The notes: a model not told the origin generated them from the letters alone. DNA of 64,000 bases from Spisula solida (GCA_947247005.1 OX365952.1:3742501-3806500); one strand, 5' to 3'. Counted from the stretch's first letter, positions 47,384 to 58,465 are shown. Numbers and translations are program-made.

Positions 47384-49489
47384 CTATAGCGACATGGTAC
47401 GGAGAGTGGTTTGTACTCGGTTTAATGTAGTATAAAGTTTCTATTACAAGTGGTCTATCAACTTATTCACATGAAAATTACTTATCTAACCCTAGAGTAT
47501 CAAGCACCATACACTTGTAAACTATGTGACTTTTTTCAAACAAAATGATGAACATTTACATTCCACTTGTGTTCGTCATATTGTGTAAAAGAAATGATAT
47601 TACATGTACTCGTCTGTTCAAGTGAGTTATTTTTCTACTTTTGTTTCTTCTTCTGCGTTTCATCTTCTACGACCGTTTATATCTTCAATTTGGATGTGAT
47701 GATGAATTGCACCGTCTTCTATAGGTGTCTGGCATCTCCCCACAGCTTGACCTTGAAAGACCTGTCTATGGGCCAAACATTATGTCGTGCTTCCTTCAGA
47801 TTAGGCAGATTTATTTAGATATTGTTTTAACTTCCATTGGTTATCACTTAACAGTCATATGGTGATTACTCAGTCACATTATGTTGACACCAGGCCAGCC
47901 AGCTGTTACGAAGAAATACCTTCTCATGCTGAGCGTCGCAAGGGTAATAAGCCTTCAGATTTTAGCGACTTTTGACAATCTATGTAGAAACTTGGAGTCT
48001 AGCTCACAACCTTCGGTGCCCGATGTGCACCCTTTAACCACCGTGGTGTTTATCTGACAAACAATTATAACATGATTTAAAAGCATAGTTTTACTTCGCA
48101 TACTGATATAAAATGTAACATCGACAGTTGATTGATGCTTTTATGGCTCAATACTCGGTTAAAGTAGCTGACCGTAAGTAACATACATGAATATATAATG
48201 TCCGAATCCCCAACGTGACCGCCAATAAACCACCTACATAAATTCATAGACTCTAAGAGCTGGGAAATCATTACGCATGTCTGCACAAAACTATTAGAAT
48301 AATATAGTACTTTGGTCAGAAGTACGAAACACAAGATATGCTTTTGCTAAATCCGTTTGCTGACCTACACCTCCAAAAGTAATGATGAAAATACATATAT
48401 AGCCAAATGCAAAGATAATTTAACGAACGGGGTTACTTCATGCGACTTCATATCATATAATAGGTTCTATTCTATTCACTACTGGGTTATTTTGAATAAT
48501 AAGTTTATGTCACTTTGTTTCCGACCTCTCACGTTGGCAGAAATAGCATAAATTGGCGCTAAATCTACAATTTACAATCGACTTTTGTATAGAGTGTTGA
48601 TTTTGCCTTCTTGATGGCCAAAACCTCCAAGTGCTGATGCTTAAAACTCTCTTCACGAAATACTTCGATTGAAAGTTGCTATTGATACTTACAACTCGCT
48701 GTCATACAACTTTGTATGATTAGATTCGTCCTAGTTATCACAGAACCAATGTGCATGGTGATTGCAGGTTTCGACAATCAGTGAAACACTATACTACAAT
48801 GCATTTTCATCCAGGATGATAATAAGATACAGTAATTGTTAAACGACTGTGTTTATAGCGGTTTTGTGGGCTGCATCAAGTGTTTGGAAGTTAGTTTTCT
48901 CAGTTTATAGCTTTCTGGAGGTTTGTAAACAACACTGCATGTGTTTTGTTCAAAACATGCAACACGCATACCTTCAAGATTAAACCAGTTTCTTTCTTTC
49001 TAAGTTTCTTCAATTAATTTGCTGGACCATCTTTTGGGGGTATCATCGGAAATTCGTCTGACATGCTACAGTTATAGTTAATGTAATGCTTTGCTATTGT
49101 TTCAAGATAATATGCTTCATGTGTTTTTCATTAAATGTATATTAATTAAAGCATTTGTATTATATCATAATTACAAGAGAACGCCTGTAGTGTAAGTACA
49201 CCACAGGGAGATTGGTAGCTGTTAAACTGAACATTGTCTGAATATTTTAAATCTCCCGGTACCAAATTTCTTGATATACGAAGTTCATAAACATATGCTA
49301 GCAGGGTATAAAACGTTTATACTAATTTATTTAGGTCGATTAAGAAATAAGTTCTAAAACCTATATTGATCCTCCTCAACACCTCATACCTGATGGTATA
49401 CATCGGCATGAGGATATGAAAGAATTGAAATGTGTTGGTTAGTTTATTGCGTTGTAACAGACTATTTTTCCACACATGTTCAACTTAAA
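47384..49489 (+). repeat. duplication unit, module B3
   Basis: Closest relative of B1: AGTGGTTTGTACTCGGTTTA and GCCCGATGTGCACCCTTTAA are identical in both. It includes the minus-strand tRNA-like head at about 47985-48065. Noncoding. Confidence 0.88.
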
Positions 49490-49492
49490 TTA

Positions 49493-49833
49493 GACCACTA
49501 TAATCCGCTAATAGCCAATCACAGTGCAGTATTGCCATTGTCTAAATCCCGTATCCAACACGTTTGATGTGAATAACATCTGATTTTGATCCTTTGTTGT
49601 TTTGAGTAATAAGTGCAGAATTTAATCCTATTGCTGGGAGCAAATGGCATAAACTGGTCAGAAATACAATGTACATATTCTTTAATTTGCATGAATAACA
49701 GTACATGTACAAATTAGTCAGACGCGTGGTTTAAATCGGATAGACATCTCGTATCACTGCTAATGAGATTAGACGCTCGCTGAAGCTCGCGTCTATATCT
49801 CATAACCAGTGATACTCATTGTCTATCCTATAC
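49493..49833. mobile_element. 341-bp insertion with a terminal hairpin
   Basis: B1 reads TAAATTAATCCATGGATG. B3 reads TAAATTA, then 341 bp, then TTAATACATGGATG, giving a TTA target duplication (49490-49492 and 49834-49836). The last 91 bp form a hairpin: arms 49738-49776 and 49789-49828 (GGATAGACATCTCGTATCAC against GTGATACTCATTGTCTATCC) with a 12-nt loop. A 3-bp TTA duplication is typical of PIF/Harbinger elements, but no matching TIR is seen at the left end. Confidence 0.7.
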
Positions 49834-49836
49834 TTA

Positions 49837-50090
49837 ATACATGGATGTATGAATATGCCCCAGACATCAAACATGGGAGATGTACCAGTACCTTGTCGTG
49901 GCCTGCGACAGAAGTTGGTACCACTTGCACTCAATGCGGACGCACTACCACTATGTTATCGAGGCGGATATAGTACATTCGTCCCATGGTCATGCCATAA
50001 AAGATGATAGTATTTCCATTTCTTCACAACAACTACACAACTTATCCTCTTCAATCCGGTTCGGATCGTAAGTTCTTTGTATTTCTTCAC
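49837..50090 (+). repeat. end of module B3 and SINE-like junction
   Basis: Homologous to 35530-35790 (ATGGATGTATGAATATGCCC and CCTCTTCAATCCGGTTCGGA), including the decayed tRNA-like stretch ending TTCGTCCCATGGTCATGCCA. Noncoding. Confidence 0.75.
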
Positions 50091-50480
50091 CAACAGCATA
50101 AGGGGGGGGGGGGGGGGGGTGGCGAAGGGTACCATATGTGATTGAGATATCGAGAGTGATTAATATAAGTTGTAATAACGTGTTTTTAATCGACCTGAAA
50201 TAAATTAGTATGACCTAAACTGTATAGGAGATTACAATATTGATCTTTAAACAGCCATATACTAGGGCACTTGAGAACAATATTAAAGCCATAAATATCA
50301 GTGAATATATTACTAATCCGTCGGGAGGAAACGTGACCCCTTTTATCAATACTATACAATATCATACTCCATAAAATCGTGTACAGGGAACCAAACTTTA
50401 ACCCACAGTCACGTAATTATGTCAACAAAACACCTGGTTCCAATCACGTAGGTGAGAAGCCAAACAATTAATTAGGTTAG
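50091..50480 (+). repeat. duplication unit, module C3, with an 18-G run
   Basis: Homologous to C1. A homopolymer of 18 G lies at 50102-50119, where C1 has AAAAGGGGTGAAACTGG, so it is a slippage expansion. It ends GGTTAGCAGAGAAG like C1. Confidence 0.8.
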
Positions 50481-51010
50481 CAGAGAAGTGTTCACAGTAA
50501 GATTGATGTTATATAGTGTATGTTGGATTGTAACGTTCAGTTATATTGTTCACGTTTTGGGTGATTCCTATGGAACGCTAATGCTGCCTTCATATGCCTA
50601 TTGTCAATGTGTGCAATACATTTATCAGTACGTTATGTCCAACCTTCTTTACATTTACATTTAGTACATTCGTCAGTATGTGCAGTAGTTACAGCATTAA
50701 GTACTGTAGTTACAGCATTACTCGCAGTAGTGACATATTTAACGTCCAATAAAAAAGATTTATGTTTAATACAATCTTCTTTATTCTTAGTACATTCGTC
50801 ATTATATGCAGTACTTACACCATTACGTGCAATAGTTATATGAAGGCAGCAATGGCGTTCAATAGATTCCAGCAACCAACAGAAGACGCTGAAGGTCACC
50901 ATCACATTACAACGGATACAAATGAAGAAGGAACTAAAGGCTCAACAGAAAAGACAGAAACAACACAAAGCCTTTTATATTGATTAGATCATTTACACAT
51001 GTGGTGTACA
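50481..51010 (+). repeat. module A4, proximal fragment
   Basis: The part 50840-51010 matches 55510-55740 (ATGAAGGCAGCAATGGCGTT, ATAGATTCCAGCAACCAACA). Immediately upstream, GTAGTTACAGCATTA is repeated (about 50686 and 50708) and a TTAGTACATTCGTCA word occurs twice. Both copies have sequence that A1 and A3 lack between AGAAGCC and GATTAGATCA, so A1 and A3 share a deletion. Confidence 0.65.
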
Positions 51011-51779
51011 CAAATTGAAAAAATAGCGGATTGTATGCCGGGCAAAGGCCGGTGGATAAGAATAAAATGCAAAATTTAGTAGCTAATTATTTTTATTTTA
51101 TTTATTAATGATATTTGAAAATATTCCAAAACTCGAGTATCTAGAAAATATTAAACAAAATCTTTAAGCCAGTCTGGGAAGGCAGCAGGGGAGGTAAGAA
51201 CTTAGAACGTGGTAGCCTGTCTATAATCAGTTAAACTAACTGATTACACCAAGCACTTGTTTTAAACAAGGAAAGTGGTATTTTTTCTACACATAATCAA
51301 CGTAGTTATACAATAAACTTATAACGAAAGCAGGTTCATATCGTCCATTGTTACTTCGTCCGCAAAAAGGTCAAACATTTTTTTTACTGTACATTTATTA
51401 ATCAAATGATCAGCAATCATCCTGAACTGTATGACCATGTTACTAATAATAAAGGACATCTGGATAAATATATACTGCTGTTTTTCAGTACTGACCAGTA
51501 GCTATGAGACTTGACCAAAATAAACATGTCAAGTTGTTTTGCAGGAAAAAGTTACATAAAACGCTCAGTATATAAAATATAGTTAATAGAAATATTTGTC
51601 TCGGTGCATTTTCACTCTGGATATTGCCCTTCAAAAACACGAAATATGCTATATGTTTTTAAGTCAAACTTTGATCAGCAATGCTCAATTATAGATCTAC
51701 ATTTATGAACAAAAACGCAAAAGTACATTTGTCCGTTTGTCCCTAGACCCTTCACAGAGGGTACACAAAACATAACGTT
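51011..51779. other. noncoding, not found in the other unit copies
   Basis: AT-rich, no gene, RNA or paired repeat recognised. It is private to copy 4. Confidence 0.4.
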
Positions 51780-52225
51780 AAGGTCCGTGCTGGTTGATCT
51801 GCGTTGATCTGTCGTGCTTGTACTTTTCACAATTGTAGCATGACGGAGTCGGAACATGCGACATGTCTTCAATGCAATTTTGTGGATTTTCGTCCGCCCA
51901 AAGAAATGTCTGCGTCATGCGACGGGAAATATCATCTTGGGCCCTCGTCGTAGAGTATTGAACATGTTCAAAATATTCTATGTCCGGTGACTGTCGTAGG
52001 TTCGTCGTGCGATGCTGTATATCGTAGTGCGATGGGCGCACAATAGACGCTCAATTTGTTTGTGATTATAAGGTCAAACCGGAGACTTAGAATTATGCTG
52101 ATTAACGTAGAATGGTTGTGCAATTGTCGCACGTTACACGCACGACAGTTTTACGAACATTCATTATCGTATGACAGCTGTAAGACAATTGCACAATTGC
52201 TAACGACAATCACACGAAAAACGTA
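51780..52225. repeat. CpG-rich insertion with CGTCGTGCGATG words
   Basis: Composition changes abruptly to CpG-rich, with repeated TCGTGCGATG/TCGTAG words around 51985-52040 and complementary-looking GTTGTGCAATTGTCGCAC and GACAATTGCACAATTG further right. The right 70 bp are also in A3 (42050-42120). It looks like another foldback-type element comparable in style to 18228-18782, but arms could not be paired by eye. The two minus-strand frames here have no homology. Confidence 0.4.
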
Positions 52226-52960
52226 GGAGGCTCGTTAACATATATGTCATGTCTCATCATGAACATACATTATCTAACTCTTATTATTTATTCAAACAAA
52301 AACAGAAAAGAAAAACAAGCATAGATTACAAGTGCAAGTCACAAGGATACAAACATGTAAACGCGACAAACATGAAAAACACGTTCATTCCAAATCAGTA
52401 AATCAACACGTCAGCAAGAATTAGCTATGACTTGATTCATAAAATGACTCTATTAACGTACGTAGAACTACATTATCATCTGGATTTTTGGAGTGTGTTG
52501 TTGTTTGTTTGCGATCGACTGAGACAGCGTGGTCATGTGGGTTTCCCTACCTTATTATGACCTCTCTTCTTCGAGGGAAAAGACGGAAAGTGTGTGTGAC
52601 ACCAGCAATCCACATAAATGCTGCATTCTGATTGGATAAAACGGTCATGTGACCTGTCGTTCATATCCTGATGAAGCAGCTCCGTATGCAAATCAATCGA
52701 CGGACTACTTTTTCATTCATCCTAAATCTAACTTCGGTCATCACCTGGGACAAGTTAATGTACTTCAGCGTCATATGAACTGTAATTCCAATTTTATTCG
52801 TAACAACTAAATAATTTTCAATTAGAGTTAAATGATACATTTAAACAAACCCGCATTATCCATGTTTTCGTGGTATTAGCCGATCCCTGAAGTCGACGCT
52901 TATAACAAAAACGTGTATGACGTAACGTTTGTTTTTCGCGACGTAGCGTACGCAACGTCT
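52226..52960 (+). repeat. module A4, distal part
   Basis: 52315-52530 matches 42200-42400 and 30900-31110 (AAGTGCAAGTCACAAGGATA, ATTCATAAAATGACTC). Beyond about 52560 the match is lost and the sequence is private, with some CpG around 52890-52960. Noncoding. Confidence 0.6.
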
Positions 52961-52961
52961 C

Positions 52962-53055
52962 CTTAAAGTTATCTGATGTCTTTACTTACAAAATTGTGTT
53001 TTGTAAATATCTTGTAAATATTCTTATTGCTATAAAAGTGAAATTGCATCCAGTC
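52962..53055 (+). repeat. module M4 fragment
   Basis: Short match to 44035-44090 (TGATGTCTTTAC, ATTGTGTTTTGT, GCTAT(A/T)AAAGT). It supports the idea that M1, not M3, is the copy that changed at this point. Confidence 0.6.
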
Positions 53056-53059
53056 ATGG

Positions 53060-53560
53060 CCTCTGTCTCCCGAATCAAATCAAGTCGAAATCTCAGCTCA
53101 AATTGAGATTTTGCTTAAATCAGTGTCTGACGGCAGCCGATTCATATTTTACTGTAGAATCGAATTGGCAACTGCGAACCAGCAGATAGTAGCCAATACG
53201 ATTTTCCTAGTGGACTCGTATTGGCAACTGGGAGACAGCAGCCGATTCAAATTTTTCTCACAAATCGAATTGGCATCTGGCAGCCAATAGCCGATTCAAA
53301 TGTTTTCTCAAAAATCTAATTGGCAACTTGCAACTGGCAGCCAGCATCCAATTCGAGTTTATTTCTGAAAAATACAATTGGCAACTTGCTTCAAGTTCGC
53401 AGTTGCCTATTCGATCTTTTATTTAAATTTGAATTGAATGCTGGCTGCTCGTTTCTCAAAAACTAGAATTGGCAGCAGGGTTGTGAAGTCAGCTGACATT
53501 TGCCAATTCGCGATTTAAAACGTTGAATCGGCTACTGGCAACTAGCTGCTAACTTCACGT
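53060..53560. repeat. array of self-complementary ATTGGCAACTGGCAGCC units
   Basis: About seven degenerate units of 55-70 bp. Each contains a GCCGATTCAAAT-type word followed by an AAATCGAATTGGCAACTG-type word, which are near reverse complements, so each unit can fold into its own hairpin. Between units lie CAGCAGCC/CTGGCAGCC spacers. Some units are in the opposite orientation (53440-53540). It lies between M4 and the 53545-53766 segment. Noncoding. Confidence 0.75.
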
Positions 53561-53766
53561 ACATCATGAAGTATGCGACACTCCCATGGCGTGGTACATG
53601 TAGGAGGATACATTGGTCAAAGGTTAGTTAATTTGCCGACTGGAATACAGGAACCACCACATCAACCAGACTAAGAAAATCCCATAAAGGATACATGTAT
53701 TTGAAGCGTTTTGGAGATATACAGCCACAGTAGAATTCAAAACACTGGTTTGTAACACAGTGGTAG
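53545..53766 (+). repeat. segment with inverted partner at 61735-61930
   Basis: Shared (in opposite orientation) are CCACTGTGTTACAAAC, GTGTTTTGAATTCT, GATGTGGTGGTT and TCTCCTAC/TCCTCCTAC words. Identity is moderate. Noncoding. Confidence 0.65.
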
Positions 53767-54094
53767 CTGACCGCAAGTAAGCATGTCATGTAATTAGGTT
53801 CCATTTTTTTCAGCCCTGAATTATTTTGAATAATACATTTATTTTTATTTATTTTATTTTATTTTTACTTTGTTCTCGACCTTCATGGCTGGCAGAAATA
53901 ACATAACATATTTGGTTTATTTGCTTTTATTTATCCTCGCCACCGGAAATCCATATGTGAGAGGCCCCCAGAAGAGGCAAGTCACTTTAGTTTTGGGGGA
54001 TAGTGCATGATACAGAAGATGTCCCAGTTCCAGAAGCACCCCTAGTTCTTTTACGTGCATATGTAAAGCATCATACACAGGACCTTGCTTAACG
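53767..54094. other. noncoding linker with B-related fragments
   Basis: Contains a CCTTCATGGCTGGCAGAAAT word (53880) also found in B2 (38160), so it is a shortened B segment followed by private sequence with GC-richer 'GAGGCCCCCAGAAGAGGC'. Confidence 0.45.
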
Positions 54095-54245
54095 TCTCGT
54101 CCAAAGACTGTTAGTAATTTTAGTTATGTTAGGTGGGAAACACTGAAAAGCATTTCTGTTTTGACCGTCTGGAGTAGGAATCGAACCCACAATCTTCAGA
54201 TCAGCAGTCAATAGCCCTTACCACTAGACCACTTGTCCACCATAA
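54095..54245 (-). mobile_element. tRNA-derived SINE, copy 2
   Basis: The minus-strand head is better preserved than at 23490: A-box region TGGTCTAGTGGTAAGGGC, B-box GGTTCGATTCC, about 40 bp apart. The body continues with words shared with 23490-23645. A Lys/Asp-type tRNA ancestor is possible but the anticodon arm is not decisive. Confidence 0.7.
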
Positions 54246-54259
54246 AATAGCGCGAATCC

Positions 54260-54930
54260 TGCGCTATATAAACACTACACTATTGTTTCATCTAGGCTGA
54301 CAATAAGATAACAGTCTTGTGGGTTGCGTTAAATGTTCATTTTCTCAGGTTCATAGAGGATTTGTAAACAACACGCAGTGTTTTCATGATCAAATTATGC
54401 AGCTGCTCGCGTACGGCGTCGAGCATGCACTATCGCATACATCCAAGATTTAACCATTTTCATTTTTCCATTAATTTGCTGGGTCATCTTTGGGCGCATT
54501 ATCGCCATTTTGTCTGACGGGGCATAGAGACGCTTGTAGTTTCAGAATAATTTGCTTTTATGTATTTTTAATTAAATAAAGGTAAATTTAAGCGTTTGTA
54601 TCCTATCATAATTTTCAGAGAATGTCTGTACAGTAAGTACACCACAGGGATTATGTTAAACTGAACATTATATGAATATTTTAAATCTCTCGGTACCAGT
54701 TTTCTTGATATATATAGTTCATAAACATATGCTAGGATATAAAACATTTAGACTAATTTACTTGATGATTCAGTGTTAAACGAGTTCTACAACCTATATT
54801 AATCCCTCTTGATACCTTATTCCTGATGGTGTGCATCTCCATGGGGATATGAGAGAGTTAGAATGCTTTGAACAGCAAGTCGTTTTCTGCGTTGTTGAAG
54901 ACTATTTTAACCACACGTTTTTAACGTAAT
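54260..54930 (+). repeat. duplication unit, module B4 (3' part)
   Basis: Matches B1 34790-35500 with many changes (TTTGTAAACAACAC, ACCACAGGGA, TTCTTGATATA, TATTCCTGATGGT). Noncoding. Confidence 0.75.
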
Positions 54931-54931
54931 G

Positions 54932-55190
54932 TATAGTACGGAGAATTTGGCCTGATCCTGACATTTATGCATGAATATCTTGCAAGGTTCAAGCGTTGAA
55001 TATATAAATTTCCCCGATCAAGTCGTGCACTTTTGGTCCTTTAGATTTGTGTTTGTATTACTCATGGGAACGTCTTTTTGATACTCAAAACTATTGAAAA
55101 CATGCTATAAATATAGTCAATATGTCAACTGTTAAATTAATATGATAATAGAAGATTGAGGGTCAAGTAAAATTATCTATACTTTAACTC
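54932..55190 (+). repeat. dispersed repeat R, copy 2
   Basis: Partner of 16745-16998 (TGATCCTGACATTTATGCAT, GGTCCTTTAGATTT). It directly follows B4 and precedes a SINE, so it may be an ancestral part of the duplication unit that other copies lost. Confidence 0.65.
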
Positions 55191-55335
55191 ATGGGTGGTA
55201 CGATGGTCTAGTTGATAACGCTGTTTAGGCCATAAGGTATATTTGAGTTTGATCGACCCAACTATAAGGTAAGGGAGAAAAGAACGAGTCTGGGGTTCAC
55301 TCTAGTATGCAGAGCCTCAAGTAAAGGAAACACTG
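55190..55335 (+). mobile_element. tRNA-like SINE related to 39490
   Basis: Head GGTACGATGGTCTAGTTGAT followed by a weak B-box (GAGTTTGATCGACC). The body word AAGGGAGAAAAGAACGAGTC corresponds to AGAAGGGAGACCGGGCTC at 39620. Confidence 0.55.
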
Positions 55336-55429
55336 GTAACACATATGTTGTGTGACGTAACCATTCAGCAAACATCGGACATCTCGCAGTACAACACATT
55401 AACTAAACCACAAAACGTAACATCTGCTT

Positions 55430-55955
55430 ATAAAAATAGTATTGCAACTTTTTATGTTTGGTACATTCGTCATTACGTGAAGTACTTACAGAATTGCGTG
55501 CAATAGTCATATGAAGGCAGCAATGGCGTTCAATAGATTCCAGCAACCAACAGAAGACGCTGAAGTTTACCATCACATTACAACTGAAGATACAAAGATC
55601 ATAGAAGGTGGAACGAAGCAGCAACAGAAGAAGGAACTAAATGTTTAACAGAACATACAGAAACAACACATAGCATTTTACATTGATTAAGTCACTTACA
55701 CCAGGAACGTATAAACGTTTCTGCTCACACACATGGTGAACCACAATCGAAAAATAATTACTTTTATGAATAATTCATGTATTTTGTATTTTCGATGTGT
55801 CATTTGTTTAGCATGGACCAGTTTAGCACTTGAATGTCGCTTTTCCGCAATGATGTATAGGATCGACTTTCTGTTGACAGCAATTCGATGTTTTTGTTGT
55901 GTTCATAACCCGTCTAATATCCCAAATAACTAATAACTGTGGCATTATCTTACAA
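55430..55955 (+). repeat. duplication unit, module A5 proximal
   Basis: Matches A3 (41040-41300) and A4 (50840-51010). Shared words: AATAATTACTTTTATGAATA-like, GATCGACTTTCTGTTGACAG. Noncoding. Confidence 0.8.
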
Positions 55956-56488
55956 AAAATATCTTGTTTGCACCATGGCGAAACCTTTCAGACAATAAAC
56001 ACATACATTAACTGTTTTCAAATGTATGGATGTGATATCTGGATCCGCTCCAATTCTCATTCAAATACATTTTGAAACACCACACTTTTTCATTTTTCTA
56101 GTAAACCACGAATTTGAGATAGGGGGTCCCAAGAGAATTAGTATAACGGAAATCTCAAATCACTTGAAGCATATGTTTTGTACAGAAATAGTTCTATAAT
56201 AGTTTAGGTAACATAATTAGTGACATGTAAGGGTGCATCATGACAATTTTTGTCGCGATTTCATCTTAAAAAAGCTTAAAAATTGCAAAATTAATTTTTA
56301 TAAAAAGTGAAAAATAGCGCAAAATTGAATTTCCTCGGTTGCCATAGCAACGGTAGTGAAAATAAAGTTTTGACCCCAGAAATCATTTATGTAGGTGAAT
56401 ACTAAAAAAGGGGCAAACTATTTTGAAAATCTGAGACTATGCGTGGACAACCATGTCTGATATTGCCTGGTTCAAATGTAGAACTACA
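55956..56488. other. insertion private to A5, with an RFX-type X-box
   Basis: A1 and A3 run straight from the ATAACTAATAACGG region to AACTGTTA, while A5 has about 530 bp extra. No terminal inverted repeat is evident. A near-perfect X-box palindrome CGGTTGCCATAGCAACGG lies at 56336-56353. AT-rich, noncoding. Confidence 0.5.
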
Positions 56489-57060
56489 ATTAACAGTTAC
56501 ATTTAATTGGATCGGTTGAAGAATTGAGGCGTGTGAAGTTAGCATATAGATCTTAGAGCCACTAAGTAATATATTGACATATGTGGCTCGTTTCAAGTCG
56601 ATGAACTCTGTCGACCAAGGTCGTGGTTAATAGAAATTAGAATAAATCAGATACAAATGTGCTACCATTTCGTACATTGGCACAACACCTGACATAATTC
56701 TATGTAACCGAGTGATAGCTCGTAATGGAGTTCCGTCCCAAAAGGCCATATATTAATATATATTCTCTTCTATACGACATTACAGATTCTTACCATGTAT
56801 TCTTGTTTTCGAAGAGTGTTTATTTACGTCCATATACTTACGCGTGATAAATGGTCCCGCATGACATCTAACAACACTAGGGATTTATTAGGAAAGCTTA
56901 TGAAGGCAGTTAACATGGTTAATGTTTCAGAAGACACTTTCTGACATCACTATAAATCAATGATTCATAAAGACACATGTAACAACAATTCTGTAGCTGT
57001 AACTGTCATACCGAAAACTGCTCCCTACGAATACAGCTCACCGGAAGTTCGGTATTAGAT
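56489..57060 (+). repeat. duplication unit, module A5 distal
   Basis: Matches A3 41310-41905 (GGGATTTATTAGGAAA, AACATGGTTAATGTTTCAGA), including two minisatellite units at about 57015-57040. Noncoding. Confidence 0.85.
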
Positions 57061-57069
57061 GTAAGATAT

Positions 57070-57480
57070 GTTACAACCCGTTTTGTAATAAAGTTGCAAA
57101 TTGTAATAATTATTACAAAACGGGATGAGAGCATTATTACACTTTGAAAAATGTTTGCAACCCGTTTTGTAATAAAGTTGCAAAAAAGGTAATGAATTTT
57201 CCAAATCACTTCAAATGTGGTATAAATATTATAAAAGTGGTAGTTTTGTGTTATTACACTTTGAACTAACTATGCAACCCGTTTGGTAATTTTTGTTTTC
57301 AAAATTTAATAATATTTTGAAATCAACGTAAAAGTAAAGTATTTATTACAAAACGGGATGGGTGTGTTATTACACATTGAAAATAACCTTGATATCCGTT
57401 TTAGATAAAGTTGAAAAATGTGAGGTTTTTATTACAAAACATATTGCAAGGTTATTTTCAAACTGTAATAAAGTGTGAGA
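57070..57480. repeat. about 117-bp tandem repeat with inverted CCCGTTTTGTAATAA motifs
   Basis: CCCGTTTTGTAATAA occurs at 57077-57091 and 57161-57175 with diverged forms at 57278 and 57395. Its exact reverse complement TTATTACAAAACGGG occurs at 57110-57124 and 57343-57357. A second motif, TTATTACACTTTGAA, is at about 57136, 57251 and 57368. The latter spacings give a period of about 117 bp. The first pair forms a 15-bp perfect stem with an 18-nt loop. No counterpart exists in the other unit copies. Confidence 0.8.
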
Positions 57481-57599
57481 AAGGTTTGGAGGAAAGTAGA
57501 CAGTTTTGTCTCACCCCTGTTACGATTTTAAAGTTACATTAAAGGAGCATACATGTTGTCATTTAGTCATTTGAAATACTTTCGAACATAAATTATATC

Positions 57600-57889
57600 G
57601 TAAATAATGAGCACGAGCAGACGAAATATAGAAAACGCCCGATACCAATATGTACGTACATGCGTATATACAGGCATCCGCGTATTTTTGATAGGCGCTC
57701 ATATGATATTGTCATTAGCGTCAAAATCACAAATCCTAGCTCAAGACATTAATCAACACATAATGTATTATGTTGTTTTATATAACTAATCAACATACAA
57801 CAACTACAGTAAATGTGTTGTTTTATATGACACAATCATTTGTCATTTACTTAATGTGTAATTAATGTATTATGATTCTGGTGTGACGG
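57600..57889 (-). repeat. module X, inverted copy
   Basis: Reverse-complement match to 40330-40650, including TCAAAATCACAAATCCTAGC and TTAATGTGTAATTAATGTAT. It is the outer limit of the inverted copy, at the same place where C2 begins in the direct copy. Confidence 0.75.
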
Positions 57890-58119
57890 TGTGTACAAAT
57901 TGATATTGTGGTTCTGATAACATGCTGAAACAATAGGGTAGGCAACAGGGATAAACATTTTTAAAAAAAATAATTATAATATTTTTTGCACTGGTAAATC
58001 AACTATCTGAGGTGATCTTAATATACCAAATGCAACATTCTAATACAATGTTTAGGGTAAGGTGTTGGGAAAAAATAGGTATTGTTACCAGACCCACAAT
58101 ATAATTTTGTTTTGGCCTA
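57890..58119. mobile_element. MITE family 2 copy in the inverted block
   Basis: Ends: TTGATATTGTGGTTCTGATA on the left and, in reverse, TAGGCCAAAACAAAATTATA on the right. Partner of 40054-40295 in inverted orientation. Confidence 0.65.
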
Positions 58120-58182
58120 TGGTTAGCAACAATATTGTGGGTTTTATATCCTAACAGATGTTTATGAAACTAATTGATCAAT

Positions 58183-58375
58183 ATAGCGTAGTGGTAGAGC
58201 GTCCGCCTCGAGTGTCAAGTGTCCTTGGTTTGCTGCTTGGTTCCGACACACCAATGGTGAGACAAAATAAAAGTGACACCAGTGTATACTTTCCTTGACA
58301 CTTCGCGTACAAAAGGGAAACCCAGTCTCTCTTCACTCATACTCTCTCGTAGAAACCACTAAAAACTTTACAAAA
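58183..58375 (+). mobile_element. tRNA-headed SINE, plus strand
   Basis: A-box TAGCGTAGTGGTAGAGC and a B-box-like TTGGTTCCGAC enclose a plausible tRNA-like head with GTCCGCCTCGAG between. The body word CGCGTACAAAAGGGAAACCC is of the C-module SINE type. Head-fold pairing is incomplete, so I do not call a tRNA gene. Confidence 0.55.
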
Positions 58376-58382
58376 ATGACCT

Positions 58383-58465
58383 GATGGCCTGACGTCGAAA
58401 CAGGGACTTCTTGATCCGTAGTAATCAGTGTTTCAACTAGACCATCGTTCCACCTATGCATTTAT
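58383..58465 (-). mobile_element. tRNA-like SINE head (inverted copy of 39490)
   Basis: The minus strand reads GGTGGAACGATGGTCTAGTT and CCTGTTTCGACGTC, the same head as at 39490 and in the corresponding place of the inverted block. Confidence 0.55.

Noticed and set aside
58183..58260. Functional tRNA gene
   Set aside because: The B-box is weak and the spacing is off; it leads into a SINE-type body.
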